Assembly (NCBI GenBank): GCA_002104905.1
Contig: MCFE01000807.1
Coordinates: 1 to 34,046 of the forward strand
Direction of reading: 5' to 3'
DNA from: Basidiobolus meristosporus CBS 931.73
Taxonomy: Eukaryota > Basidiobolomycota > Basidiobolomycetes > Basidiobolales > Basidiobolaceae
DNA length: 34,046 nt
Shown here: piece by piece, positions 1 to 10,522 of the stretch
Position numbering within the stretch: position 1 is the first letter of the stretch
How the letters are laid out: every line of letters starts with the position of its first letter
Position numbers and translations under genes: made by a program
The notes under the pieces: generated by a model
What the model was told of the DNA's origin: nothing
The model's input: only the letters and a program-made list of their open reading frames with translations
Database searches by the model: none

Positions 1-1023
1 TGGCCGTTGATACATATTCTGGTAGTTGCTTCCTTGAAAGGATAGCTGTATCTGGGGAGTCCCTGAGTGAAGGCTTGCATTTGGTAGCAAATCAGTGGGA
101 TGATACTAGCAAAGCGCTGTACTTACCAACAATTTTAGATCGGAGGTGAGAATACGAATGAGATCCAAGGGATTTCTCGCGAATGAAGCTCTGCTGTATG
201 GAAAATTGTCGGACCGGCGTAATCAGCACAAGGATATTACTATTTGCTTTGCTACGCTACGGCTGCAGGAAATAAATGGGTGATCTAGGAGTGTCTTCTA
301 AACACAAATGACGTGTGCTATTCAAGTCGCCCGAATCAAGCCTTGGTATCGTTCGTATACAAGCCGATGCAATTTGGTCAAACAAAAGGACGAAGTAAAG
401 TGAGGTTACGTATCAGCACTGGATCGATGAGTATGCTGATTTTCGATCCACGTTTTGAAAGGGCAGGAATGAATAGAGGATGAAGAGGAACAAGGGCACT
501 AACAAAGTAAAGAATGCAATTTGTGAGATTATATAGGTATCTACTCCACTGGACTCCTGTGCCACTTCACTTCCGAGCTTCTCACCTGATTTCCTAATTT
601 GGTTGAATCAGGTCGAGGAGGTATCCATTATCCTAAGAAGGTTCTTCCAATTATATGTCGATGAAGTTCTATTTGACGGAAAACAAATCCTTTCATTCTG
701 ACATTCAACCACCCACTGCAGAATTGAACAGAAACCGATTTCAGAAGCGATTCAAGTTCAAGCGCTGCGAGAATCACCGCGTAGCTGGTCACGATCTTAC
801 TAACGGTCCGAAACGATGGATCACAACGCTTTGCCGAGGAAAAGCAACGTGAGATGGAAAAAGATTTTCAAGTATAAATTACCCATCAAGTACTTTAGGG
901 ACTATTCTCGACCTAACAGAGTCACATAAGGTTGAATTGCAACCTGGAATGCAGCGTAGCCTGCTGAATATCAGGCGGAACTCGCTTATTGCAACATCCA
1001 AATTTACCCGCATCCGTTCAGAC
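1..1023. other. Intergenic sequence, no gene supported
   Basis: Open frames here are all short and none resembles a known family. A minus-strand frame near 840-610 is open for about 75 codons but has no recognisable motif and no convincing splice partners. It could be a 3' continuation of the F-box-like model that ends near 1024. No RNA gene, terminal repeat or tandem array was seen. Confidence 0.4.
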
Positions 1024-1672
1024 CTCATCGTTGTTAAAAATTTTCATGCCGCTGATTCTTTGGTAAACCTCACTCGCACAACATATCAGTGCGTTATACT
1101 TGGCTTTGTACTGAGATATCTCGCCTATAATTAAGAACGCTGAAACATTTGTACCACCTTTCATGCACACCTCGGCGCATCAAGTGAGATTTTGGCTTTG
1201 GATTTCTGTGCGATATGAGGGCAGAATGTTGGAATGAACAAGCCAACTTTACCCTCAATACCCAAATCCCTACACCTTCTCGTGCAAAGAAATCGATTTA
1301 GCAGATATTCCATATCTCTTCACACTATCCTGATCAGTACAACAGTATTGTACTTACCTTGACATAATCAATGCCAGGCACCGATCGGCACCATAAATAA
1401 CATTTCGCAGGCATTGTTCGGATACTGCCCTAAGTGGCCGTAGTTCCTTCGAGACAGCCACAACTGCCGCAAGATCTACATCGGTATTTTCCGGACTCAA
1501 CATCAAAATGCGCCTCTTGAAGCATGTTGCTTAGTAGTGGATTATTAGCCAAAACATGAGGCATTGTCTGACCACATGCTTGAGACTTGTACATGGTGAT
1601 CTTGGACAGAGAATTCCTTGGTGAACTAAAATTACCGTGGTTCACAATAACAATCACGCAGCAATCCAACAT
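1024..1672 (-). CDS. Possible F-box-like protein, spliced, partial model or relic
   Basis: Tentative minus-strand model with exons 1672-1593, 1513-1358, 1278-1169 and 1124-1024. The first two exons join in phase across a possible intron whose branch-like ctactaag lies near its end. The joined product contains SLSKITMRILMLSPENTD followed by VDLAAVVAVSKELRPLRAVSEQCLR. This has the spacing of an F-box: a leading Leu, IL, a Ser-Pro-Glu turn, DL, and a VS-x-x-LR helix. F-box proteins recruit substrates to SCF ubiquitin ligases through Skp1. Exon 2 ends at a strong GTAAGT donor. The later exons are phase-consistent but use weaker sites, and I recognise no domain in them, so the 3' end is unknown. 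The ATG at 1672 is the only nearby in-frame start. It may be a real small gene or a decaying copy. Confidence 0.35.
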
Positions 1673-4629
1673 ATTGCATAGAATCTAGATTGAGTGGCCT
1701 TTTGCTGCTAACCAATAAAAGCCAAAGGCTCATCGATGCGGATATTAGGCTGACAGCTATCGCGAATCGGGGGGAATCCTTCGTAGCTGCATCGACCATG
1801 GAATATTGGCCATCGACCTTCATGAGCATCTCCATATTGTCGCTAACACATAGACTGCTGCGATCTAAATGGACGAAGACATACTAGCGATGCTAGGTGT
1901 GTGTGATGCGTCTTTCGTACCTGCAAGGTCACCCGTACAGCAGGCTACATTTACCGTTGCCATACCTCTGGGAGCCGGCTTTTAAGACACAAGTTAGTGG
2001 TGTCACTCTCATGGTCGGGACACAATGATCATTTCCAATTGATTCGAACTCCAGTGATCTACCACGATAGCAGCAAGTGACATCTGGGATCTAAGGGATC
2101 ATGAAGTTTACGGGTATTTTGGGATGATCCTAGTCCGCGGGACGAAGAAAATATTATCATTGAATCTGGTGAAGATCCAATTTCTTCAATTGCTCGCATT
2201 GGTGATTTGGTAAATGCTAGAACTAGCTTATCATAGACCAAGACACTCGCATACCTTTCCCACGAACAATCTGGGATAAATTGATGTATCAGATGCTCTA
2301 GCCAAGTAATTTATTCTAGCGACGAATGTACATCACGGGCGGCCTCAAAGGACGCTCTAGACGATGTAAAGCTTGCGATTCCACCAATATACTACATGAG
2401 TATTGGCTGTGCTGCGGCCGATCTCAACTACCCACAAAAACGAGGAGCGTAGAGCTCACCACTGGTTACTGGATATGGAATGAGCAGCTTATGGCATGGT
2501 GGGTATGTTATTGCCGCTCATGGATGCTCCAATAAGTACGCTCAGATGGGTGGTACAAATTTTGGGCGATTGAACTGATGATATTGCTTTTGGGACTGAA
2601 GGGCAACGGCGGCGGGCAAGTAGTAAAACATGCGAACTTGTCGGGTTTCTCTTACTCAACACCGAAATAGCACCAGTTCAAATTCCATATACATGTACCT
2701 AGCCTTGGCGAATCCGATCTTCTGTTCTGCCAGCAGTTGATGGAGCCGGAATATTACTGCTGGATACAGTGTTTCCTTTTGTTTCGCAATAATGAATGAC
2801 TGTGGGCGTAGCTTATTGCTCGATAGGGGAAAGTGGGGAGTGTCAAGTTTCTACTGAAATCATTCGACACACCTGGCCATTTATTTGTCGCCAAGTACCC
2901 TGATCAGAATACCAATTAGTCTTTGTATGAGGCGCAAGATATTCATTAACTTGGGCTTGGCTTAAGCCATGTGGACCAATGTTTCAAGCTTGGCTTCCAG
3001 GATTACCACAGGAATGGAGGCTATGCAGCATTACGTGCCCTAAATTCTCTTACAAATATAGTCAATGATATACGTAACAGCCCTCTAACCAAAGCCTTAA
3101 TATAAGGTGATTGGCGAGGGCTGAAAAGATTTCAAAATGCGCTGTATATCTGCTCCAGTATTATCGAGTGAATCCCGATCCAAACGGAAAATTATGCAAG
3201 AAATAATGCCGTACAATCAGCCAGAAAACCGGAGTGTTGCGGCATTTCATCCGCATATCGCCCATGGAAATATGAATGTAAACACACCACCATGAGTTGG
3301 GCATGCCTTTAGACTCACCGCGGTTAAAGTGTTTCCACCTTATTGCTGGGATTCCCCAGTGCCTGCAAATATTTCTAATTAGGAGTTTTAGTAGGACGAG
3401 CTCCTCAAGGTTATACCGATTTATACAATAGGAGGAAACAATACCGATGGCCAATAGTAGTCTGGGTTTGCCCATCAACGGTGATCTGGGTATTTATTTG
3501 CATGCCCAAGCCGTATACAAACAAACGAGCGTCTTTGTATATCCTAAGATAATCGTAGTTTTTGTATACTCGCTACAGGCGCATCACGTCAATGATGGCT
3601 TTTCTAGTGGGTTAGAGTGCTCAGAGTAATCGCTATTAGCCAACCAACAGAACTGAGGTGGTGGATGTATGCCATGTTCAGCCGAAGTGATGTGCCTGCG
3701 TCATTCAACAAGATTCGGTTGACACAGCAAAGTATGGTCGATCTGTGTTCCAAGCTGAACAGGCTTGCATGAGCATACATAATTTATACCATTGCTAATT
3801 ATGACACCACTATGGTCGATATCAAACTGGCTAGATGCAATCATAAACAATGCTTGGCTTTAGCTGTTCAGACACATTTCCATGAGATGCCCTATTCTGG
3901 AAATGGTAATCTGTATACGGATCAATCAAATATTGGCTTGGCATGAGTTGGCTGCCAACGATATGGCTCCTATCAGGGACATTGTAAACTGCCTTGAAAA
4001 GCCCTGGGCTAAGAAAGTTAGAGGTACAGGAGGGTTTGCATCAGGGCCGTACCTGTGATCCTATACCGCTACAATATCCCCTACGTGTTATTAAGCACTA
4101 GCAATGCATATCTATTAGCATCCTTATTGCGGGATGATGTAAACTAGTGGAAGCGTATCCAGAAAATATACACATTTGAATACATGGGCCGATTGGGTGG
4201 GCCCACAATATTATTGGCGATATTAGCCAGTGATATAAGGTTTCTCGAAAGTGACAATCAGCCTTCCTTAAAAGTAATTTAGTAATTGGCAAGCCCTGGC
4301 ACTTACTGGTTCATCAGATTATTACTTTGATTTTGGCGGAGGCAATCATCATTATCAATGCCATCGATCATAGCCAGCTTGATAGGTAGGAAATTTATAT
4401 GGAAGCGTAATTTATCCCGCACTCCCTAATCAGTAGGCTGGTATTCGTTATATTTCCACAGTGCCAACATATTTCTGTTTGTACATAAAAAGATGAGCTT
4501 CCTCCACCTACCTCCAACTATCATTCATTATTCGTTCATTGCAAACTTGTGTCTTTACTGGTGCTGACTCCACGATAGCCACTTGATCGGTTAGCTTCGG
4601 ATTTCACTTTGTTTTTAAAAGATCCCAAA
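1673..4629. other. Intergenic sequence upstream of the GH9 gene
   Basis: About 3 kb without a gene I can support. The longest open frames (3478-3161 minus, 2326-2535 plus) match no family and most lack an ATG at the frame start. Immediately before the GH9 start are an AT-rich TATA-like stretch (4485-4491) and a pyrimidine-rich stretch (about 4499-4530), both common in fungal promoters. Confidence 0.4.
4485..4491 (+). promoter_or_regulatory. TATA-like element of the GH9 gene
   Basis: An ATAAAAA stretch lies about 140 bp upstream of the GH9 ATG and is followed by a C/T-rich tract. The spacing is similar to the clearer TATA boxes of the two zinc-finger genes in this window. This is inference from position and composition only. 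Confidence 0.3.
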
Positions 4630-6273
4630 ATGCTCCATTCTTGCACACTCACTATACTATGGCTCCTAGTCTTAGTTCCGTCTTTTCTGGCCCAGGATCC
4701 TGTGGTCACTCCCAATCCGAATTATGTTGCAATATTGAACGACTCACTTTGGTTTTACGAGGCCCAAAGAAGCGGAGCGTTAAATGTGAACGGCTATCAG
4801 TCGCGGGTACCCTGGCGGCACGATTCCGGTTTAGGCGACGGAAAGGATGTCGGTGTGGATCTAACAGGCGGGTACTACGATGCTGGCGACTACCTGAAGT
4901 TTTTGCTTCCGATGGCTTATAGCTTGACCATCAGCTCTTGGGGTGCTATTGAATTCTGGCCTGGCTACAAACTTGCTTCGCAAGATAATTATCTACGAGA
5001 TATGCTCAAGTGGGGTACAGATTGGATTATCAAGGCTCACACCGACGCTAGTGTACTCTATGTACAAGTAGGCAAAGGAAACGTTGACAACAACTATTGG
5101 GGACCTGACACTGGCATCCCAACTCCTCGCCCCTCTTACAAAATTGACGTAGATCATCCAGGAACAGATGTTGCAAGCGAGGCTGCGGCTTCCCTCGCAG
5201 CCTCTTCAATTGTATTCCGAAACAATCTAGGTGACGCTGCCTATGCTGACACATTGATTAAGCATGCCCGCGACCTCTACAACTTTGCGGACACTGCTCG
5301 AAAGACCGAGTATCAAAAATCCGTAACGGATGCCAAGGAATTCTACGCATCCACCGGATATGGCGACGAATTGGTGTGGGGAGCCCTGTGGCTATATCGC
5401 GCCACGAACGATACTCAGTATCTCAACACTGCTCTAAAATATTTTGACCAGTACAACCTAGCAGGCAAAACCGCCCCCATGGATTGGAATGAAAAAACGC
5501 CCGGCATTTATGTTCTTGCCTCAGAGATTCTTACGGACTCTAATGCCCAAAGGTTCCAGAAAGAAGCAGAAGCCTGGCTGGAGGGGGTAGTCAGCGGAAC
5601 CAAGGACGGGACATTCACTAGAGGCGGTATGATATGGTTCCCAGGCACTAGTGAAATGGCCTCAACAGTCCCAGCAAACACCTGCTCCTTCTTAGCTAGT
5701 ATCTATAGCTACAGCGTCTTATCCAAATCAACAACTGATGACAGCAATGCAAAGAGAGCCAAGTACGAAGCATTCATGCAGACCCAATTGGACTATCTTC
5801 TAGGTAAGAATCCGCAATTCACACCCTATGTTGTTGGTGTGCATCCAAATTCCCCGCAAAATCCACATCACGCGGGTGCACATGGAGGTACCGATGTCGG
5901 AAATCTGAACAGCCCGCCTCAAAATCAGCACGTCCTCTACGGCGCCATGGTAGGTGGGCCTAACAAGGACGACGAATTCTATGACGAACGTAGCGACTGG
6001 CAACAATCCGAAGTCGCCCTGGATTACAACGCACCGTTCCAGGGATTGATGGCTCGCCAGGTGATGTTTGCCACAAGCGATCCACCATACACTACGCTAC
6101 CTTATATGCCGCGTCCAACTCGTCCCAACAAGAGCAAAACAGCCCTTATCATCGGCCTTACCATCACGGCAGTGATTGTGGTTGTATGTGCTATTGCGAT
6201 TTATCTGCTACGACATCGCATTTCGTCTTGGTGGAAAAGCAGACGTAGTATTAAAAACGAAACCTCTGCCTAG
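4630..6273 (+). CDS. Glycoside hydrolase family 9 endoglucanase with C-terminal membrane anchor
   Basis: Intronless, 547 codons. The ATG at 4630 (context cccaaaATG) is the start; the frame is open a little further upstream but has no earlier ATG. Residues 1-22 are a signal peptide with a Leu/Val core ending near FLAQ. Residues about 31-480 are a GH9 (alpha/alpha)6-barrel catalytic domain that hydrolyses beta-1,4-glucan by inversion. GGYYDAGD places the catalytic base pair at Asp84/Asp87. PHHAGAHGG lies at 412-420, the position of the family His-His-Arg motif, but with Ala instead of Arg. YDERSDW (451-457) and EVALDYNAPFQG supply the C-terminal catalytic Glu461. A Pro/Thr linker leads to a single hydrophobic segment (about 504-527) and a basic tail (RHRISSWWKSRR), predicting a type I protein at the plasma membrane with its catalytic domain outside. 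There is no cellulose-binding module. Basidiomycete GH9 enzymes with a similar C-terminal anchor are known. Family assignment is very secure; substrate (cellulose or another beta-glucan) is inferred. Confidence 0.95.
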   Translation: MLHSCTLTILWLLVLVPSFLAQDPVVTPNPNYVAILNDSLWFYEAQRSGALNVNGYQSRVPWRHDSGLGDGKDVGVDLTGGYYDAGDYLKFLLPMAYSLTISSWGAIEFWPGYKLASQDNYLRDMLKWGTDWIIKAHTDASVLYVQVGKGNVDNNYWGPDTGIPTPRPSYKIDVDHPGTDVASEAAASLAASSIVFRNNLGDAAYADTLIKHARDLYNFADTARKTEYQKSVTDAKEFYASTGYGDELVWGALWLYRATNDTQYLNTALKYFDQYNLAGKTAPMDWNEKTPGIYVLASEILTDSNAQRFQKEAEAWLEGVVSGTKDGTFTRGGMIWFPGTSEMASTVPANTCSFLASIYSYSVLSKSTTDDSNAKRAKYEAFMQTQLDYLLGKNPQFTPYVVGVHPNSPQNPHHAGAHGGTDVGNLNSPPQNQHVLYGAMVGGPNKDDEFYDERSDWQQSEVALDYNAPFQGLMARQVMFATSDPPYTTLPYMPRPTRPNKSKTALIIGLTITAVIVVVCAIAIYLLRHRISSWWKSRRSIKNETSA

Positions 6274-7392
6274 GGGTTTGATGCCCATATCGCCACACTT
6301 CGCTCTCATGCATATTCATTCATGTGTATTTCAATCCTCGTCCTTTTTGTATTTATCCTTCTTCTTTCGTCTAATTTAATCATGTGTCCCGACAGTCTGT
6401 TTCTGTTGGAAGGGATGCCTTTAGGATCAGGGGTGTATTCACAAATCCATTCTTCACATTTCCCATCTGTTGGTGATGACGCCTCCGGTAAGGTCACTGA
6501 CTGCGATGGAGTTCGCTTGTAAAGGCCATTGAGAAATAAAGAGATATGTAGCCAACCTTTAGCCGGACCCACGAACGATTCTACCGGTAGTACAGATACA
6601 TGGAATCTGCAGTGGATCTTTTCAGGAGATTATTGCGCATGTATGATCTCAACATCGGTATCTGGCCAAGGATATCCTCGAATGGCGGCTTGCTTGATGT
6701 CATGGGATGATCAAGCCAATACAACAGGCTGCTTGGACATATTGATGATTTACAAATGAGTAACTACAGTCGCAATCAGCCGCCCCGTGTGATCACTATT
6801 AAGACATTGATTTGTGAATAAAGATCTCAGGCCATTAGTTCAGTAAAAATAGCGGCCTAATCAGCGGTCTCGGATGTCTGGGAACGCCCCCTTTCAGCTT
6901 GTCGTCCAGACTGGAGCAGTTCATGACCGAAAGCGCCCTTCAGGTAGGATGGTTCTGCGAATGAAACCCGATCGGAGGACTGCGTATTTCGCTGAGAATC
7001 TCTTGAATAACTTGTAAATCACAATGCAGGTGTTTCTCGAGTTTGCCATCTATTTTTACCTGGAGTGTACTTGTCTTAACGTAGTAATTAATGAGTTGCA
7101 CTTGCCTCGACTGAAATAGCGCAGCGATGGACTGAGCATTTATGGTAATATTGGTCAAGGTTTCGTCAAATGCACCCGTATTAAATATGATGCCAGAGTT
7201 CGATGTTTTAAACACACCGTTCCTTTTTTGGCAAAAAATTGTATCGCTTTCTGGAGCCTTACATATGATATATGAAAAATGTCATTTCAACATTCGAACA
7301 GTGTGTTCGTGCTTTTACCTGGCAATTCCCATCTCTTGTCTTTTTCCAGATAGCTGTAAAGAGACCAAAGTTCTCTTCTTCGTTTGTCTGAT
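6274..7392. other. Spacer between the GH9 and kelch genes
   Basis: About 1.1 kb. The first 300 bp is pyrimidine-rich and probably GH9 3' UTR. The only open frame that looks protein-like is on the minus strand (7215-6940), listed separately. No repeat or RNA gene was seen. Confidence 0.4.
6940..7215 (-). CDS. Hypothetical small open frame, unassigned
   Basis: A minus-strand frame of 91 codons beginning with ATG at 7215. It stays open about 20 codons further upstream, back into the region facing the kelch gene. The product has an alternating hydrophobic pattern (for example ITINAQSIAALF and DLQVIQEILSEI) rather than low complexity, so it could be an exon of an unrecognised gene. I know no family match, no TATA box or splice pair was found, and it would be divergent from the kelch gene. 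Chance is not excluded. Confidence 0.2.
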   Translation of the reverse strand: MFKTSNSGIIFNTGAFDETLTNITINAQSIAALFQSRQVQLINYYVKTSTLQVKIDGKLEKHLHCDLQVIQEILSEIRSPPIGFHSQNHPT

Positions 7393-10300
7393 ATGAAGAT
7401 TCCTTTAGAGGTCTTTGTGCTACCGATTCTATCCTATCGAACAGAGTGTGCACCAGCATCACAACTGGTTGTGCCCAAGTGGAAGTCCTTTCACTCATCT
7501 GCTGTGGCCAACGGTAAACTTGTCATATTCGGTGGTATTGACAACACTACACTAGTGAGTAATCCCACAACGTTACCCGGTACTACTGATTTGTATGTTT
7601 GGGATCTGAAGACCCATGCATGGTTCCAACCGGTACAAGATAGCGCACCAAAAGTTCCCCAGAAATTTCATGCATCCATCAGTCCCATTACCTCCAACAA
7701 AATATTTACTTTCATGCCATATTTTGATGAAACGGAAGGGCCAGTTGCAGTACTCGACACTAATAGCTGGTCTTGGTCGTATGTGTCCTCAGGTAGGCAG
7801 CCATATAGGCCCTGATGCAAACCTTAACGCTCGTCTGAAATCTAACAATTGTCAGCTGGCGCCACTCCTATGCCTCGAATGGCTTTTACATACACCATTT
7901 CAAATGAGGAAGCTTATTTATTCGGAGGAATCCAGACTTTCAATACTGGCGCCTTCAACGGGGCTAGCATATTCAGTGATCTCAGCAACTTCGTAAGTGC
8001 GCGAGATAGAGAAGCAATAGGATCTCACTAAGACTTTCCTACATCCACTACAATAGGATACCTCACAACGATTTTGGTATTCTGCCTCACCAGGTCCAGG
8101 CGTGTATTTTCATGCGGCCTGTTACCTCGCATCGCAAAACAGCATATTATTCTTTGGAGGAAGCGCACAGGATCAAGCAGTGAATAGGCTTCACCTGTAT
8201 AATCTCACCACTAAAAGTTGGCAATTAGATGTACCTTATTCGGGTGCAAACGGAGGATCTACAGTACCCAGTGCTAGGTTTGTGTTTTTGCTCATAAATT
8301 GGATAATGGGCTGGATTTAATTACTACTTTGTGACTTGTACAGAATAGGGCACACTGCGAATTGCCTCACAGACAAAATGATCATTTTTGGTAATTATGG
8401 GCACCTTGATTTCGGGAATCATGTTCCAAAATTAAACATGCTGCAGGTGGAACCGGAGGAACTGGCCAAGACGCCATCAATCCGCCAAACGACAACGATG
8501 TCTGGATACTGGAACTCATTAATGATACGTTTTTCTGGAGCAGAGCGCCTATTATGAACAAGTCCAAATCCCCAACCGCTAGAATGGGTGAATATCACCA
8601 AACTAATCACTGTCAGCGTATTGGCTAATCCTAAGGTTAAAATCATGTAGGGCATACAGCCGCCTTGATGGATAATCAGCTATTCATATATGGAGGCGTT
8701 GGTGCCGAAGGAGACAACAGTATTTACGGCCTTGATCTATCTATTTGGAACTGGACAAGATTCGATGCAGACTTCACGGTTAACGAGCCTGTGCCTACTA
8801 ATATCCCCTTTGAACCTGACACCGCTACCGACAGCAATGGCACTCAGAGCTCAAATGGGAAAGCTGTTATTATTGTAGCCATTCTAAGCAGTTTCGTTGG
8901 GATTTTGGTCATGGGGATAATTACTGGGATTGGAATTAGAAACTGGAAGCGGAAAATACGTAGGAAAAGAGCTGGCCAACCCATGGGGAGTAAGCCTTAT
9001 CCAGACCTTGCGCTTATTCCTCGTTCTGGTGAGAGCCCTCAATCCACAGACTATGATACCAGCTTGCCTGGCGGGGAAAATTCGTTAAGAGCTTTTCATC
9101 ACGATTCACCGTCCCAAGGAAGTAGAAATATTCTTCTAGCAGCCACTGGAAGTGCCTCTACCTCGATTGGACCAAACAGCGAATTCCATCCATCATCAGA
9201 CACCTATAGCCACGGACTACGGAGTCATGGTAGTATTTCCAATAGCGGGATCAATGATAAACATATTCACGAGGCCCTCAGCCCCTTGGATCGGATAGCG
9301 TATCTCTCATTAGAAGAGCAATATCAAAGCGAAGCATCTAAACAACCCAACACCTTCCAACATGAATACTCAGATACACACTCGGATCTAAGGCTTTCGG
9401 ATCAGACCGGGCAGAGTTTGCATGTTGCCAACAGTTTAAATTCCAGGATTCCTGAAGATGAAGCCCAACTGCATCCCCAATTAATTCAACTTTCTCCGAA
9501 GAAAAATTCACAACTCAGCTCCAATAGCAGACAGAGGTACAGTGGGGATTGCAATCTTGACGTATATGCAACGGTACACAATCAACATCCAGCGGTGAAA
9601 GAGAGTCTGAAGGCTCTGAGAGAAGCACTGTTAGCGGAAGTCTCCATCAAAGTTCCGCGGCTTTTTGTAATCATGGTATGTTTCTAACATCGAGCACACA
9701 CCACGCTCAATAGAACCTAACCTATCTTTAGCCCAGTGAGCACGCTGGAGAATCTTGGGAGTCGCCAAGGTAAATTATCGTCACTTGTTTGAATTTTCTT
9801 CACTCAATGAGTTCAACTTGACTAAATTTGACCTCTCCGCAACAGTATGTGGAACCAAGATACATTTCTGCTGTACATCCTTTGTGAGCACCACAACACG
9901 CATATTACAACACACCCTGGGTTTCCTATTGCAAATCCACATGAATTTCTAAGAAACTGTAAGTACCTTCAAACTAGCCTCAGTGGCCGTTGGTATATTG
10001 CCTCTGACTCGCATATATGATAGCCGGTATTCTGATATCCACCATCGCTCGTTATTGCTCTATCCACTCTCTCCCCTTCCATGCATCGACGACGTTTCAG
10101 CGATATCTAGCCAAAAATGGTGACAATTCGCTAGAAGAGTACTTTATCAAGCTTGTAAATATACTTGAAACATATACTGGGGAGAGAGATCCTGGCGACT
10201 GCACAGTTGGCTGGCGAAGAGGTGACGAAGAAAGCCAACTACAGTGGCTAGAATATGCAAGAGGAAAACTGCCATACGCTCGAAGCTTGGGGCTGACGCA

Positions 10301-10522
10301 GCTAAAAGGTATTCAAATTACTCCATATAACCATGGCGATCAATAGACATCATCGTGACATATCTCAATATAGACTACCTCCCTGAGCATGTCACGTCGC
10401 GCCCGTTGGCTGGTCTTCACTATACCAACATCAGCGTGGAAACCCCAGGTAACAGCCCGGAAAGTACACGTTGGCTCTGCGGCTACCATCTTAGAAGGTA
10501 CAATGCCACACATACAACTTGA
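7393..10522 (+). CDS. Kelch-repeat single-pass membrane protein with conserved cytoplasmic domain
   Basis: Ten exons: 7393-7792, 7856-7992, 8057-8277, 8344-8390, 8447-8587, 8651-9675, 9732-9769, 9846-9958, 10024-10308, 10374-10522. All introns are GT-AG, 56-76 bp, and phase closes to 851 aa. Residues about 30-360 form a kelch beta-propeller, with Gly-Gly blade motifs VIFGG (44-48), YLFGG (154-158), LFFGG (210-214), IIFGG (266-270) and IYGG (328-331). Residues 386-411 are one transmembrane helix followed by NWKRKIRRKR, so the propeller should be outside. A Ser-rich linker (about 420-640) follows. From PRLFVIMP (651) to the end, motifs FLLYILCEHH, HPGFPI, SLEEYF, LVNILE and STRWLCGYHLRRYN resemble a domain I recall from Mortierella/Glomeromycotina proteins, whose name and function I do not know. 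The N-terminus (MKIPLEVFVLPIL) is only weakly signal-like, so an upstream exon may be missing. A further 3' exon is possible. Role inferred: cell-surface receptor or adhesion protein. Confidence 0.8.

Noticed and set aside
2660-2700. tRNA B-box-like word (AGTTCAAATTCC)
   Set aside because: No A box at the right distance and no cloverleaf could be drawn around it.
3161-3478. 105-codon minus-strand frame
   Set aside because: No family motif, an odd Trp/Met-rich composition and no neighbouring exons; the length is compatible with chance in a multi-kb non-coding stretch.
4609-4629. Upstream extension of the GH9 frame
   Set aside because: It begins with TTG, not ATG. The ATG at 4630 has a good context and starts a clean signal peptide.
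9959-10110. Longer 152-bp alternative intron in the kelch gene
   Set aside because: An acceptor at 10023 gives a 65-bp intron like the others, with a CTGAC branch site and the same reading phase.
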